Shown piece after piece: positions 8,386 through 16,217 of a DNA stretch of 32,873 nt. This stretch comes from Candidatus Rifleibacteriota bacterium (GTDB taxonomy: Bacteria > Muiribacteriota > Ozemobacteria > Ozemobacterales > Ozemobacteraceae), in the NCBI GenBank assembly GCA_012517355.1, contig JAAYVD010000002.1, forward strand, positions 1 through 32,873. Reading direction: 5' to 3'. Below the pieces are notes generated by a model. That model made no database searches and had not been told where the DNA came from. It saw nothing but the letters and a program-made list of their open reading frames with translations. A program made the translations under genes and the position numbers. Numbering within the stretch: position 1 is the stretch's first letter; each line of letters starts with the position of its first letter.

Positions 8386-8958
8386 TCAGGCCGCGGCCGC
8401 CCGGGTGATGAGGACGTCCTGGAGCGGGGCCATGGCGGCCAGCGACAGGACGATGAACTCGTCGAGCGGGATCCCGATCGTCTCGCACTCCATGATCGCC
8501 TCGCGCGACACGTTGCGGGCGAACGCCTTCTCCTTCATGCGCTTGCGCAGCGAGGAGGCCTTGACCGAGGCGATCTGCCGGTCGGGCAGGACCATCGTGC
8601 AGGCCATGACCAGGCCGGTGATGCTCTCGGCCGCGGCCAGGGCGTGGGACAGGCGGTCCTGCCGCACGGCGCCGGTCGCCTCGTTGTGGGCCCGGATCGC
8701 CTCCAGGTAGGGCTCGGGCACCCCTTCCGGCCGCAGCCAGGCGACCGTCTCGAGCGCATGCCGGGCCGGCGTGTCGCGGGTCAGCTCGAAATCGAGGTCG
8801 TGCAGGATGCCGAGGGCTTCCCAGTCGGCGACGGGTTCCCCGAACTTCGCGGCCAGGGCCTTCATGATCGCCCCGGTGGCCAGGGAATGCTTGCGCAGGG
8901 CCTCGTTGGCCCCGAGGTGCTGCTGCAGGAGCTGGTGGGCTCTCTCGAGCGTGAGCAT
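8386..8958 (-). CDS. HD-domain hydrolase-like protein
   Basis: 190 residues. HSLATGAIMKALAAKFG then LGILHDLDFE gives the H...HD arrangement of the HD fold; IRAHNEATG and LAAAESITGLV are typical of the conserved bacterial family annotated as predicted HD hydrolase. The start at 8958 is chosen because AAAGGA lies 8 nt upstream; an earlier in-frame ATG (9018) lies at or before the probable promoter. First gene of the - strand operon with rarA and a second HD protein. Substrate unknown; many relatives sit near nucleotide-metabolism genes. Confidence 0.78.
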   Translation of the reverse strand: MLTLERAHQLLQQHLGANEALRKHSLATGAIMKALAAKFGEPVADWEALGILHDLDFELTRDTPARHALETVAWLRPEGVPEPYLEAIRAHNEATGAVRQDRLSHALAAAESITGLVMACTMVLPDRQIASVKASSLRKRMKEKAFARNVSREAIMECETIGIPLDEFIVLSLAAMAPLQDVLITRAAAA

Positions 8959-9008
8959 GGCTGGATCCTTTCGCGGAAGGTGGCAGGGCAGACGCGCCGC
9001 CCGTCGCC

Positions 9009-9014
9009 ATTCTA
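9009..9014 (-). promoter_or_regulatory. Extended -10 box for the HD-rarA operon
   Basis: The - strand reads TGGTAGAATGG: a TAGAAT hexamer with an upstream TGn, about 50 nt before the start at 8958. The -35 position is weak, as expected for an extended -10 promoter. Confidence 0.5.
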
Positions 9015-9086
9015 CCATGGTCGGACCGTTCCTTGCCGGCGCCGGCCGCCAGGCAGGGGGGCCATTCCGCGGGGAACCACCCCCGC

Positions 9087-9115
9087 TCGACTTTCCCGGC
9101 CGGGTCGATTAGAAT
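9087..9115 (+). promoter_or_regulatory. Sigma-70-like promoter very close to the start codon
   Basis: TCGACT (9087-9092), a 17-nt spacer and TAGAAT (9110-9115). The ATG at 9124 is only 8 nt past the -10 box, so the transcript would start at or 1-3 nt before the start codon, i.e. be leaderless. It is divergent from the promoter at 9009-9014. Confidence 0.45.
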
Positions 9116-9123
9116 CCCGGGGC

Positions 9124-10392
9124 ATGACCACCTCCGTGGCGTCACCGACCGCGATCCCCGGATCCGGTCCCCTTCCCGGTTCGACGGGGGCGGGCGACCA
9201 GCCCCCTCCCGGCCGGGACTGGGGCGAGCCCCTTTTGCACGGTGGCCTGTATCTCTACGCCGCGGTCTGCGGGTTTTCCATTTCCGCCGGGCAGATCAGC
9301 CTCGGGCTGGCTTTTTTCGGCCTGCTCCGGCTCTTGTACACCGGTCGGCGCCGGGTCAAGACTTCCTTCCTCGACATCCCCTTCGCCTGTTTCGCCATCG
9401 CCGGGCTCTTCTCGCTGACCAACGCCGTCGAGCCGGCCCGGGCCGCCGAGGAGATGAAGAAGTTCCTGATCATCCTCGTCTTCTGGGTCGTCTACTGGGC
9501 CGACCTCGACAGGAAGACCCAGTGGCGCTGTCTCGCCGTCCTGACCGGGTTCGGGATGCTGTCGGCCGTGTCCGGCCTGCTGAAGATGGTCTACCTCGAC
9601 GAGGGGTGGCACCAGATCCGGGCCTATGGCTTCTTTTCGCTGCCCATCACCTTCGGCGAATGCCAGGCCCTGCTGGCCCTGACCGCCCTGGCCTGGCTGG
9701 GGGCCGGGGACGACCGGCCCCTGGTGCGGGTGGCCGTGCTGTTGGCCTTCCACCTGCTGCTGGCAGGGATCCTGGTCTCGCTCACCCGCGGGGCCTGGCT
9801 CGGGTTCGGGGTGGGATTCCTGGCCCTGGTGGCGACCTTTCCCCGGCGGCTGCTGCCGATCGGCCTGGTCATCGCCCTCGCCTGCGCGGGGGCGGCGCTG
9901 TCGGCCGGCCGGTTCGCCGCGCGGTTCGGCAGCTTCGACCTGGAGACCAACTATTTCCGCCTTCGCATCTGGCAGGTCGGCTACGACATCTTTTCCGAGT
10001 TCCCCGTGTTCGGGGTGGGCATGAACAACGTCAAGCCCCACTACCGGGTGCGGGCCACGGCCAAAGACTGGGCAAGGAACGAGGTCCACGGCCATCTGCA
10101 CAACACGTTTCTGCAGATCCTCGCCATGACCGGCCTGTTCGGGTTCACAGCCTTCTGTTGGGTGCTGGTGTCCGCCTGGCGGTTCTGCCGGCACGTGGCG
10201 GAACGCCTCGCCCTATCCCCCTGGCAGGCCGCGCTGGCCCGGGCCGGGCCTGCCATCTTCCTGGGGTTCCTGGCCACCGGGCTCACCGAGTACAGCTTCG
10301 GCGACGAGGAGGTGGCCATGCTGGCCTTCTTCCTGCTGGGCCTGGCCGTCAGCCCCTACACCCCCCGCAACGAGGAAGCCCAGGCCGCCTGA
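9124..10392 (+). CDS. O-antigen ligase/Wzy-like polytopic membrane protein
   Basis: 422 residues with about ten hydrophobic segments. The Wzy_C/O-antigen ligase hallmarks are present: SLTRGAWLGFGVG in mid-protein, then the large periplasmic loop with RLRIWQVGYDIF, FPVFGVGMNNV and the conserved HGHLHNTFLQIL. Such proteins transfer or polymerise undecaprenyl-linked glycans at the periplasmic face of the inner membrane; which of the two cannot be told here. The start is the first ATG after a promoter-like pair; there is no Shine-Dalgarno, which fits a leaderless message. The nucleotide-sugar epimerase at 11124 and the hexose mutase at 28600 may feed the same glycan, but they are not in the same operon. 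The 3' end overlaps the convergent gene at 10356. Confidence 0.82.
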   Translation: MTTSVASPTAIPGSGPLPGSTGAGDQPPPGRDWGEPLLHGGLYLYAAVCGFSISAGQISLGLAFFGLLRLLYTGRRRVKTSFLDIPFACFAIAGLFSLTNAVEPARAAEEMKKFLIILVFWVVYWADLDRKTQWRCLAVLTGFGMLSAVSGLLKMVYLDEGWHQIRAYGFFSLPITFGECQALLALTALAWLGAGDDRPLVRVAVLLAFHLLLAGILVSLTRGAWLGFGVGFLALVATFPRRLLPIGLVIALACAGAALSAGRFAARFGSFDLETNYFRLRIWQVGYDIFSEFPVFGVGMNNVKPHYRVRATAKDWARNEVHGHLHNTFLQILAMTGLFGFTAFCWVLVSAWRFCRHVAERLALSPWQAALARAGPAIFLGFLATGLTEYSFGDEEVAMLAFFLLGLAVSPYTPRNEEAQAA

Positions 10393-10916
10393 CCGATCAG
10401 CAGCCCGCCGAAGAAGACCAGGCAGGCCCGCAGCACCCGGACGTAGAGGGCGGGGGTGAACAGCGGAAAGACCGCGAGCAGGAACGAGGCGAACAGGATC
10501 ACCCCACCCACCGCCAGGACCGCCCCGACGCCGAGCCCGGCCTGGCGCCAGGCCTGCCGCGAGGTTGGCCGGCCCCACAGATCGAGCAGCGCAGCCCCCA
10601 CGGCCGCCAAAAAGATCCACCGCAGCCACGACCACCAGGCCAGGAACCCGTCGGTGGCGTTGGCCGCCCACAGGAAGGGAAGGGCAGTCACCAGCAGATC
10701 GGGAACCACCGCCAGCGGCCGCTCGCGCGCCCGACGCCAGGCCAGCAAACCCGCGACGGCCGCCAGCAGGACGGGCGACCGGGGGTCGCCAGCGGGAATG
10801 GAGGCCACCCCGAGGCCCAAAGCCAGCCACCAGCACCCCAGGCAGACCAGGGAGAAGACCGACGACGGCCGGCGGGGCCCCGTTGGACCGTCTCTCGCGT
10901 CTTCAGGCATGGTCAT
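10356..10916 (-). CDS. Small polytopic membrane protein of unknown function
   Basis: 186 residues from the ATG at 10916 (a second ATG at 10910). After a short Pro/Arg-rich N-terminus there are about five hydrophobic segments, including VFSLVCLGCWWLALGLGV, VLLAAVAGLLAW, LLVTALPFLWAA, WIFLAAVGAALLDLW and a long one near residues 130-160, followed by ACLVFFGGLLIGQA. No family recognised; the style resembles a fragment of an O-antigen-polymerase-type topology, but the catalytic loop is absent. It converges with and overlaps the ligase-like gene by 37 bp. An upstream extension to 11060 would run through the 10-bp repeat region and is less likely. No good ribosome site is visible. Confidence 0.6.
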   Translation of the reverse strand: MTMPEDARDGPTGPRRPSSVFSLVCLGCWWLALGLGVASIPAGDPRSPVLLAAVAGLLAWRRARERPLAVVPDLLVTALPFLWAANATDGFLAWWSWLRWIFLAAVGAALLDLWGRPTSRQAWRQAGLGVGAVLAVGGVILFASFLLAVFPLFTPALYVRVLRACLVFFGGLLIGQAAWASSLRGV

Positions 10917-11006
10917 GCCGCAGGGCTGGTGCTCTGTCACGAGTGCATTTCCGGGCGGGCGGAAGGGATGGCCAATTCCCACCGGAACGCGGACGGGATC
11001 TTGTCG

Positions 11007-11080
11007 CCGCGCAAAAACGCGGAGAAACGCCGATGCCTGGCCGCCCTCATCCGCGTCCATCCGCGCCCATCCGCGGCTGC
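11007..11080. repeat. CGCAAAAACGCGGAGAAACGC / ATCCGCG repeat block
   Basis: A small hairpin (CCGCG, six-base loop CAAAAA, CGCGG; 11007-11022) is followed by three ATCCGCG units at a 10-bp period (11049-11076: ATCCGCGTCC, ATCCGCGCCC, ATCCGCGG). This type of sequence is familiar from intergenic DNA of many environmental bacteria. It lies between two - strand genes (gap 10917-11123), where I see no other feature. Confidence 0.6.
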
Positions 11081-11123
11081 CCTTTCCCCATACGGTTTCT
11101 CCAAAGTCAAGGCTGACAAAGGG

Positions 11124-12086
11124 CTAGGCGGGGTGGTCGTCCCCGGCGGCGGCCATCGCCTGCCGGTACCAGGCCACCGTCTCGCGCAGCCCGTCGGCGA
11201 AGCTCACGCGGGGCTCGAATCCGAGCACCTCGCGGGCCCGGGTGATGTCGGCCACCGAATCGCGGACGTCGCCGGCCTGCGCGGGCGCGAAGACCGGGGC
11301 CAGGGACGTGCCGAGAACGCCGTTGAGGGTGTCGACCAGGGCCAGCAGGTCGATCCGCTTCCCCCCGGCCACGTTGACCACCTGGCCGGAAGCGGCCGGG
11401 GCGGTCGCCGCCAGCACATTGGCCCGGGCCACCTCGCCCGCGAAGATGAAATCGCGGGTCTGCCGGCCATCGCCGTAGATGGTGGGGGCCTGGCCCCGCA
11501 GCATCCGGGTGACGAACTTCGGGATCACCGCGGCATACTCGGAGGCCGGGTCCTGCCGCGGCCCGAACACGTTGAAATAGCGCAAGGCCACGGTTTCCAG
11601 GCTGCGCAGGGCGGCGAACACCCGCAGGTAGTTCTCGCTGCCCAGCTTCTGGGCCGCATAGGGGCTCATCGGGGCAGGGGGAAGGGTCTCGCGCTTGGGA
11701 AGCTCGGGGTCGTCCCCGTAGATGGCCGAGCTGCTGGCGAAGACCAACCGCCGCACTCCGGCCTCCCGGGCGGCGGTCAGGAGCTGGACCGTTCCCGTCA
11801 GGTTGACGGCATGCGTGCCCACCGGGTCGGCCACCGACCGCGGCACCGACGGGATGGCCGCCTGGTGGAAGACCACCTCGACCCCGGTCACCGCCCGCCG
11901 GCAAGCCGCCACGTCACGGACGTCACCTTCGCACACCTCGACCTCGCCACCGACCACCGCCAGGTTCTCCCGCCGACCGGAGGAGAAATCGTCGAGGACC
12001 CGGACCCGCCAACCCTCAACCAGCAGCGCCTGCACGAGGTGGGAGCCGATGAACCCGGCTCCCCCCGTCACCAGGGCGTGTCGCAT
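11124..12086 (-). CDS. NAD-dependent nucleotide-sugar epimerase/dehydratase (UDP-glucose 4-epimerase-like)
   Basis: 320 residues, normal for the extended short-chain dehydrogenase family. The NAD-binding Rossmann motif is TGGAGFIGSH at residues 7-16. The catalytic site has FASSSAIYG (116-124) and Y143-x3-K147 in SPYAAQK. RYFNVFGPRQDP and GDGRQTRDFIF are typical of UDP-N-acetylglucosamine/UDP-glucose 4-epimerases. It interconverts nucleotide sugars for surface glycan synthesis; the exact sugar is not certain. The start at 12086 is chosen for the canonical beginning MRHALVTGGAGFIG with GGGGGTT just upstream; an in-frame ATG at 12236 would add an unrelated Arg/Gly-rich leader that runs into the REP-like palindrome. 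Ends with TAG at 11124. Confidence 0.88.
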   Translation of the reverse strand: MRHALVTGGAGFIGSHLVQALLVEGWRVRVLDDFSSGRRENLAVVGGEVEVCEGDVRDVAACRRAVTGVEVVFHQAAIPSVPRSVADPVGTHAVNLTGTVQLLTAAREAGVRRLVFASSSAIYGDDPELPKRETLPPAPMSPYAAQKLGSENYLRVFAALRSLETVALRYFNVFGPRQDPASEYAAVIPKFVTRMLRGQAPTIYGDGRQTRDFIFAGEVARANVLAATAPAASGQVVNVAGGKRIDLLALVDTLNGVLGTSLAPVFAPAQAGDVRDSVADITRAREVLGFEPRVSFADGLRETVAWYRQAMAAAGDDHPA

Positions 12087-12222
12087 CGGGAACCCCCCGG
12101 CGCTGGAGTACGGCTCCCTGGCCGGCGGGATCACCCGGCCGGCAGGAGCCACGCGCGCCGGCCCATGATGCCACACCCTCCCCCCCGAGGCAAGTCCGCC
12201 CCGCCCGACAGACAACCGTGAG

Positions 12223-12282
12223 TTTCGGGGACACATGACCAGATTGACGAAAACCTGGCCATTTGGTCATGTGTCCCCGAAA
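12223..12282. repeat. REP-like perfect 19-bp inverted repeat
   Basis: TTTCGGGGACACATGACCA (12223-12241) and its exact reverse complement (12264-12282) flank a 22-nt loop. A further AATTCCCCGAAATTCC follows the right arm. Sequences ending in GGGGACACA/TGTGTCCCC are typical of REP/BIME elements and IS200-like REP-associated transposase (Y1/Transposase_17) neighbourhoods. No such transposase is in this window. It lies between the divergent epimerase and DUF885 genes, so it may also be transcribed as a hairpin. Confidence 0.75.
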
Positions 12283-12334
12283 TTCCCCGAAATTCCCTGG
12301 GATCCGGGCCGGGGGGCGGCGGGGGCGGGCGGTA

Positions 12335-12343
12335 TGGTATACT
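12335..12343 (+). promoter_or_regulatory. Extended -10 box TGGTATACT
   Basis: TATACT at 12338-12343 preceded by TGG, 37 nt before the start at 12381, in a gap of otherwise extreme GC content. The surrounding GGTATGGTATACT nearly matches the box at 14657-14668. Confidence 0.6.
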
Positions 12344-12380
12344 GGGCCTGCCAGTACCACACCCTTCAGGAGGTCTTTCG

Positions 12381-14063
12381 ATGCGTCGCCAACCCGTTTA
12401 CCGGCATCCCGGATTCCGCAAGATCGCCGAGCATTTCTCGCAGGAGATGCTGCGGCGAGATCCGCTGACCGCCACGTATATGGGCGAGCATCAATACGAC
12501 GGGCTGCTGCCCGAGGTGGGGGCCGAGGCGGTCGAGAAGGAGATCGCCTTCCACCGGTCGATGCGCGATGCCTTCCAGGCCCTTCCCGAACGGGAACTGA
12601 GCCTCGACGAGCGGCTCGACCGCGCGGTGATGGTCCAGCTCTGCCAGCAGGCCCTGTTCTTCCAGGAGGACCTGCGCCGCTGGCGGCTCGGTTCCGACCT
12701 CGCCACCACCATCGGCGACTCGCTCTTCCTGCTGTTCGTGCGGGACTTCGCCCCCCTCGCCCAGCGCCTGGAGGCGATCGTCTCCCGGCTCAGGTCGGTG
12801 CCCGTGTTCCTCATGAGCGGCCGCACCCTGTTCCAGGACGTGCCGCCCCGCTGGGGGGAGATCTACCTGGAATCGGCCGACCGCCTGCCCGACCTGTTCG
12901 ATGCCCTGGCGAAGGCCATCGCCGGCCGGGTGCCGGCCACCCTGCAGCAGGAGTTCGCCAAGGCCGCCGCCGCCGCCCGCCTGGCGCTCGAGCAGTTCCG
13001 CACCTGGTTCACCAACGCCATCATGCCCAACGCCCACGGCGACTGGGCCCTGGGCGCCGGCCCCTTCCAGGCCCTCCTGCAGCTCCGCCGCCTCGGTTTC
13101 GTTTCCGGCGAACTGCACGAACTGGGCGACGTCTGCCTGCGCCAGGCCCACGACCGGATCGACCAGATGGCCCACCGCCTGGTCGGCACCGGGGCCCGCC
13201 CCCGGGCCGAGATCCGCAAGGAAGCCTATTCCCGCGTGCAGGGCAAGGGCCCGGCGACCTTCGAACAGGCCCTCGACACCTACCGGGACGCCGTGGCCCG
13301 CAGCCGCGCCTTCGTCGAGATGACCCGGTTCGCCACCCTGCCCGACGAGGAGCGGCTGGAGATCGTCGAGACGCCTTCCTACATGGCCCACCTCATTCCC
13401 TTCGCCGCCTATCTCAGCCCCGAGCGCACCGCCCGGCCCCAGAAGGGCATCTACCTCGTGACCCGCGGACCGGCCGCCGACCTGGCCCGGCACAACTACG
13501 CCGACATCTCCAACACCTCGGTCCACGAGGGATACCCCGGCCACCACCTGCAACTGAGCGCGGCCAACCTGCACCCCGGGCAGATGCGCTCCTTCGCGGG
13601 CAGCATCGAACTGTGCGAGGGCTGGGCCTTGTACTGCGAGGAGGCGATGAAACACCGGGGGTTCGAGGCGTCCGAGGAGAACCTGTTCATCCAGGCGAAA
13701 GACGAATGCTGGCGGGCCGCGCGCGTCCTGATCGACGTGAACATCCACCAGAAAACCTGGACCTACGACCAGGGCGTCCAGTTCCTGATCGAGCATACCA
13801 GCATGGACGAGGCGGCCGCCCGGGCCGAGATGAACCGCTACACCCTGACCCCCGGCCAGCCGCTCAGCTACCTGGTTGGCAAGCACCTTTTGACGCGCCT
13901 GAAGGAAGACCTCCAACGCGAGTTCGGGGGCGACTTCAGCGACCTCGCGTTCCATGACCTGGTGCTTTACGAGGGCAGCATCCCGCTCTCCCTGGCCCGT
14001 GAGTATTATCCCCAGATGATGCGGGAACTCCTGGCGGCCGGCCCCGCCCGCCTGGGCGCCTGA
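12381..14063 (+). CDS. DUF885-family metallopeptidase-like protein
   Basis: 560 residues, the usual length of DUF885 proteins. The family hallmark TSVHEGYPGHHLQL is present, with H382, E383, H388 and H389; the downstream LCEGWALYCEEAM (about residues 410-422) carries the acidic residues of the predicted zinc site. Family members are thought to be zinc-dependent peptidases, but few have been tested. No signal peptide: the N-terminus (MRRQPVYRHPGFRKIAEHF) is polar, so it should be cytoplasmic. The start is firm: AGGAGGT at 12368-12374 with 6-nt spacing, and an extended -10 box upstream. The HIT gene follows after 16 nt. Confidence 0.88.
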   Translation: MRRQPVYRHPGFRKIAEHFSQEMLRRDPLTATYMGEHQYDGLLPEVGAEAVEKEIAFHRSMRDAFQALPERELSLDERLDRAVMVQLCQQALFFQEDLRRWRLGSDLATTIGDSLFLLFVRDFAPLAQRLEAIVSRLRSVPVFLMSGRTLFQDVPPRWGEIYLESADRLPDLFDALAKAIAGRVPATLQQEFAKAAAAARLALEQFRTWFTNAIMPNAHGDWALGAGPFQALLQLRRLGFVSGELHELGDVCLRQAHDRIDQMAHRLVGTGARPRAEIRKEAYSRVQGKGPATFEQALDTYRDAVARSRAFVEMTRFATLPDEERLEIVETPSYMAHLIPFAAYLSPERTARPQKGIYLVTRGPAADLARHNYADISNTSVHEGYPGHHLQLSAANLHPGQMRSFAGSIELCEGWALYCEEAMKHRGFEASEENLFIQAKDECWRAARVLIDVNIHQKTWTYDQGVQFLIEHTSMDEAAARAEMNRYTLTPGQPLSYLVGKHLLTRLKEDLQREFGGDFSDLAFHDLVLYEGSIPLSLAREYYPQMMRELLAAGPARLGA

Positions 14064-14079
14064 CCCCCCGCGCCGCGCC

Positions 14080-14574
14080 ATGCCCTTCCGCCGCCAACTG
14101 TTCGTGCCCGCCAAACGCGATTACATCAAGGGGAAGAGCCGCCCCCGGGTGGACTGCATCCTCTGCTCCATCCTGGCCAACGATCCCGCCGTGACCAGCC
14201 TGCTGATCTGGCAGGACGACCTGTTCGCCGTGTCGGCCAACCTCTACCCCTACAACGCCGGGCATCTCCTCCTGTTCCCCAAGCGCCACATCCTCGATCC
14301 GCGCGAGTTCGAACCCTGCGAGGAGGCCGCCTTCTTCCCGCTTCTGAAGCGATGCCTCGACATCCTCGAACATCTCTACCAGCCGCTCGGGTTCAACATC
14401 GGGTTCAACATCGGCGACGCCTCCGGCGCCAGCGTCCCCCACCTCCATCAGCACCTGGTGCCGCGCTACCACAAGGAACTGGGGTTCGTCGACGTCATCA
14501 CCGGCTCGAAGATCATCATCGAGGACCCGCAGGTCACCATGACCCGCATCAAGGAAGCCTTCGCCCGGACCTGA
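14080..14574 (+). CDS. HIT-family nucleotide hydrolase/phosphorylase
   Basis: 164 residues. The histidine triad is HLHQHLVPR (H121, H123, H125). CILC near residues 26-29 with later His residues suggests the zinc-binding subgroup related to Ap4A phosphorylase-like and FHIT-like proteins; NAGHLLLFPKRH and GFNIGDASGASVPH are family blocks. HIT proteins act on nucleoside phosphoanhydrides or phosphoramidates such as Ap4A or AMP-amidates; the substrate is not defined here. It follows the DUF885 gene by 16 nt and is probably in its operon. No strong Shine-Dalgarno is visible before the ATG. Confidence 0.88.
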   Translation: MPFRRQLFVPAKRDYIKGKSRPRVDCILCSILANDPAVTSLLIWQDDLFAVSANLYPYNAGHLLLFPKRHILDPREFEPCEEAAFFPLLKRCLDILEHLYQPLGFNIGFNIGDASGASVPHLHQHLVPRYHKELGFVDVITGSKIIIEDPQVTMTRIKEAFART

Positions 14575-14659
14575 CCCGCTGCCACCCCTTTCCACGGGAA
14601 CGCCCCTCCATTCGTCCCACACACTCCAGACATTCCCTCTACCTATGGGAAATGGGGTA

Positions 14660-14668
14660 TGCTATACT
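14660..14668 (+). promoter_or_regulatory. Extended -10 box TGCTATACT
   Basis: TATACT (14663-14668) with TGC upstream, 48 nt before the start at 14717. It probably drives the long operon 14717-24656. It overlaps the position of an earlier in-frame ATG (14645), which argues against that start. The region 14575-14650 shows no other feature. Confidence 0.65.
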
Positions 14669-14716
14669 CCCGCCATGGAAATCGGGGACCTTCCCCCTAG
14701 CAAGAGGAGATTCTTC

Positions 14717-15406
14717 ATGAAGAAGCTTTGTCGGCTGTGGTCCGTTGCGCTGGTCGCCCTCGTCGTCTGTCAGCCCGTCAGCCTGTTGGGCGCGGCCGCC
14801 GACGACATGGAATACCTGGGCTACTCCAAGGAACTCCGCGAGTTCGTGACCGACCAGGTCAAGAAGACCCACGCCCAACCCCAGAGCGGCGCCGCCCCTC
14901 TCGGCATGGCCCCCGAAACCGGACCCATCGACGAGGCCGACGCGGTGCAGGAGCAGCTCACCGAACTGGGCCGCTCCCGCTCCCTGACCCCCGAGTCCGA
15001 ACTCGCCACCGAGCAGTCCAAGGCCCGGCTCGACGAGTTCTGGACCCGCATGGGCATCCAGCCCACCCGCGACGCCGTCACCCTCAACGACGAGCAGAAG
15101 GCCTTCCTCAAGGACCGCATCAAGACCCAGCTCGAAGGTGTCGGCTACCAGGTCAAGCAGGTCGACCTGATCGACGTCCCCGCCAACCTCGGCATCCCGC
15201 AGGTGCGCGGCGTGGTCCGGGTGGTGCGGCCGCTGACCTCCCGGAACGGCTACCGCGAGATCCAGAACAACCTGGCCCAGGTCAAGGATCTCTGCCTGAA
15301 GGCCGCCACCGATGACGGCACCCAGTATCTCTGCGAGCTGACCACCTTCATCGCCGAGAATCCCAAGAACAACTACTACTACGAGAAGACCATCCTGAAC
15401 CCCTGA
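14717..15406 (+). CDS. Secreted protein of unknown function
   Basis: 229 residues. Signal peptide MKKLCRLWSVALVALVVCQP with likely cleavage near LLGAAA-DD. AGAGGAGA lies 6-7 nt before the start. The mature part is mostly helical and polar, with a second half of alternating hydrophobic pattern (VGYQVKQVDLIDVP, VRGVVRVVRPLTSRNGY) that could be a small alpha/beta domain, and two Cys near the C-terminus (C at DLC and YLC). No family recognised. First gene of the long + strand operon. Confidence 0.72.
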   Translation: MKKLCRLWSVALVALVVCQPVSLLGAAADDMEYLGYSKELREFVTDQVKKTHAQPQSGAAPLGMAPETGPIDEADAVQEQLTELGRSRSLTPESELATEQSKARLDEFWTRMGIQPTRDAVTLNDEQKAFLKDRIKTQLEGVGYQVKQVDLIDVPANLGIPQVRGVVRVVRPLTSRNGYREIQNNLAQVKDLCLKAATDDGTQYLCELTTFIAENPKNNYYYEKTILNP

Positions 15407-15432
15407 CCGCCGCGGAGGTCGGTCGTCGCTGC

Positions 15433-15816
15433 ATGAACCTCTCCGTGCAGACCGGCATCTCCACCCGTATCCTGGTCTATGCCATGACCAGCACGATCGT
15501 GGTGGCCTTCGGGAGCCTGGGCGCCCTCATCATGGGGGTGCTGGCTCCCGAAGGTTCTTTGCTGGGCCTGTTGCTGGGTTCCGTGCTTGGCGCCTTCCTG
15601 GCGGTCCACGAATCGACCATCGTCGGGTGCGTGGCCGGCATGCTGCTCGGCTTGTGCGTCTCCCCCTTCGTCTACCTCATCGTCGACCAGGAGACCGCCT
15701 TCATGACCGTGTTCCTGTGTTCCCTGCTGGGGGCCTTCCTGGGAGAACCCTTCGCCCACTTCTGGCGCGAAGCCCACGTCACCGATCCGGAGGCCGAACC
15801 CGAGGAGGGTCGATGA
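15433..15816 (+). CDS. Small glycine-rich membrane protein, unknown function
   Basis: 127 residues with about four hydrophobic segments rich in Gly and Ala (STIVVAFGSLGALIMGVL, LLGLLLGSVLGAFLAV, IVGCVAGMLLGLCVSPFVYL, VFLCSLLGAFLGEPF). The charged tail ends in Glu-rich residues. The glycine-zipper pattern suggests tight helix packing, but no family is recognised. GGAGG lies at 15414-15418, 14 nt before the ATG, which is rather far. The stop overlaps the next ATG (ATGA). Confidence 0.65.
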   Translation: MNLSVQTGISTRILVYAMTSTIVVAFGSLGALIMGVLAPEGSLLGLLLGSVLGAFLAVHESTIVGCVAGMLLGLCVSPFVYLIVDQETAFMTVFLCSLLGAFLGEPFAHFWREAHVTDPEAEPEEGR

Positions 15817-16214
15817 GCGTCATCCGGCTGGTCATGCTCGACCGCGACATCTCCCAGTCCGGGCTCATCCCCTCCCATGCCATCGGCACCGTGCTGTATG
15901 CCGTCGGGCGCGGGGCCACCGGCCTGGAGTCCTTCTGGCCCCTGGTCCGGGAGCTCGACCCCGGCCTCGAGGAGCTCTACCGCCACCAGCTCGACACGAC
16001 CCCCATCCTCGAAGGCTCCGGCGACGGCCTGCTGGTCATCAGCTGGGAACACCGCTGCATCGAGTCCTTCCAGGCCTACCAGCCGATCCGGTCCCGGGGG
16101 TTCGCCCGTCGCCACACCGGCCGGCACGCCGTCGATGAGGCCGCCGAAGTGCCCTTCGAGATTCCCGAGGGATGGCACATCATCGACCACCATTTCGAAG
16201 AGAGCAGGCATTGA
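15813..16214 (+). CDS. Hypothetical cytoplasmic protein
   Basis: 133 residues from the ATG at 15813, which overlaps the previous stop by 4 nt and has GAGGAGG upstream. No signal peptide or membrane segment. It contains GSGDGLLVISWEHRCIESFQ and a His-rich end (WHIIDHHFEESRH). The overall pattern is a compact alpha/beta protein; no family recognised. Placed between a small membrane protein and a Zn-ribbon/TPR protein in the operon. Confidence 0.65.
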   Translation: MSVIRLVMLDRDISQSGLIPSHAIGTVLYAVGRGATGLESFWPLVRELDPGLEELYRHQLDTTPILEGSGDGLLVISWEHRCIESFQAYQPIRSRGFARRHTGRHAVDEAAEVPFEIPEGWHIIDHHFEESRH

Positions 16215-16217
16215 CCG

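Noticed and set aside
9033-12221. A 1062-codon open frame on the + strand
   Set aside because: Overlaps the ligase-like gene in another frame and runs antisense to the membrane protein and epimerase genes; no domain sense.
14645-14716. Earlier start for the secreted 229-residue protein
   Set aside because: The ATG at 14645 lies upstream of and across the TGCTATACT box and would bury the signal peptide; the ATG at 14717 has AGAGGAGA at the right distance.
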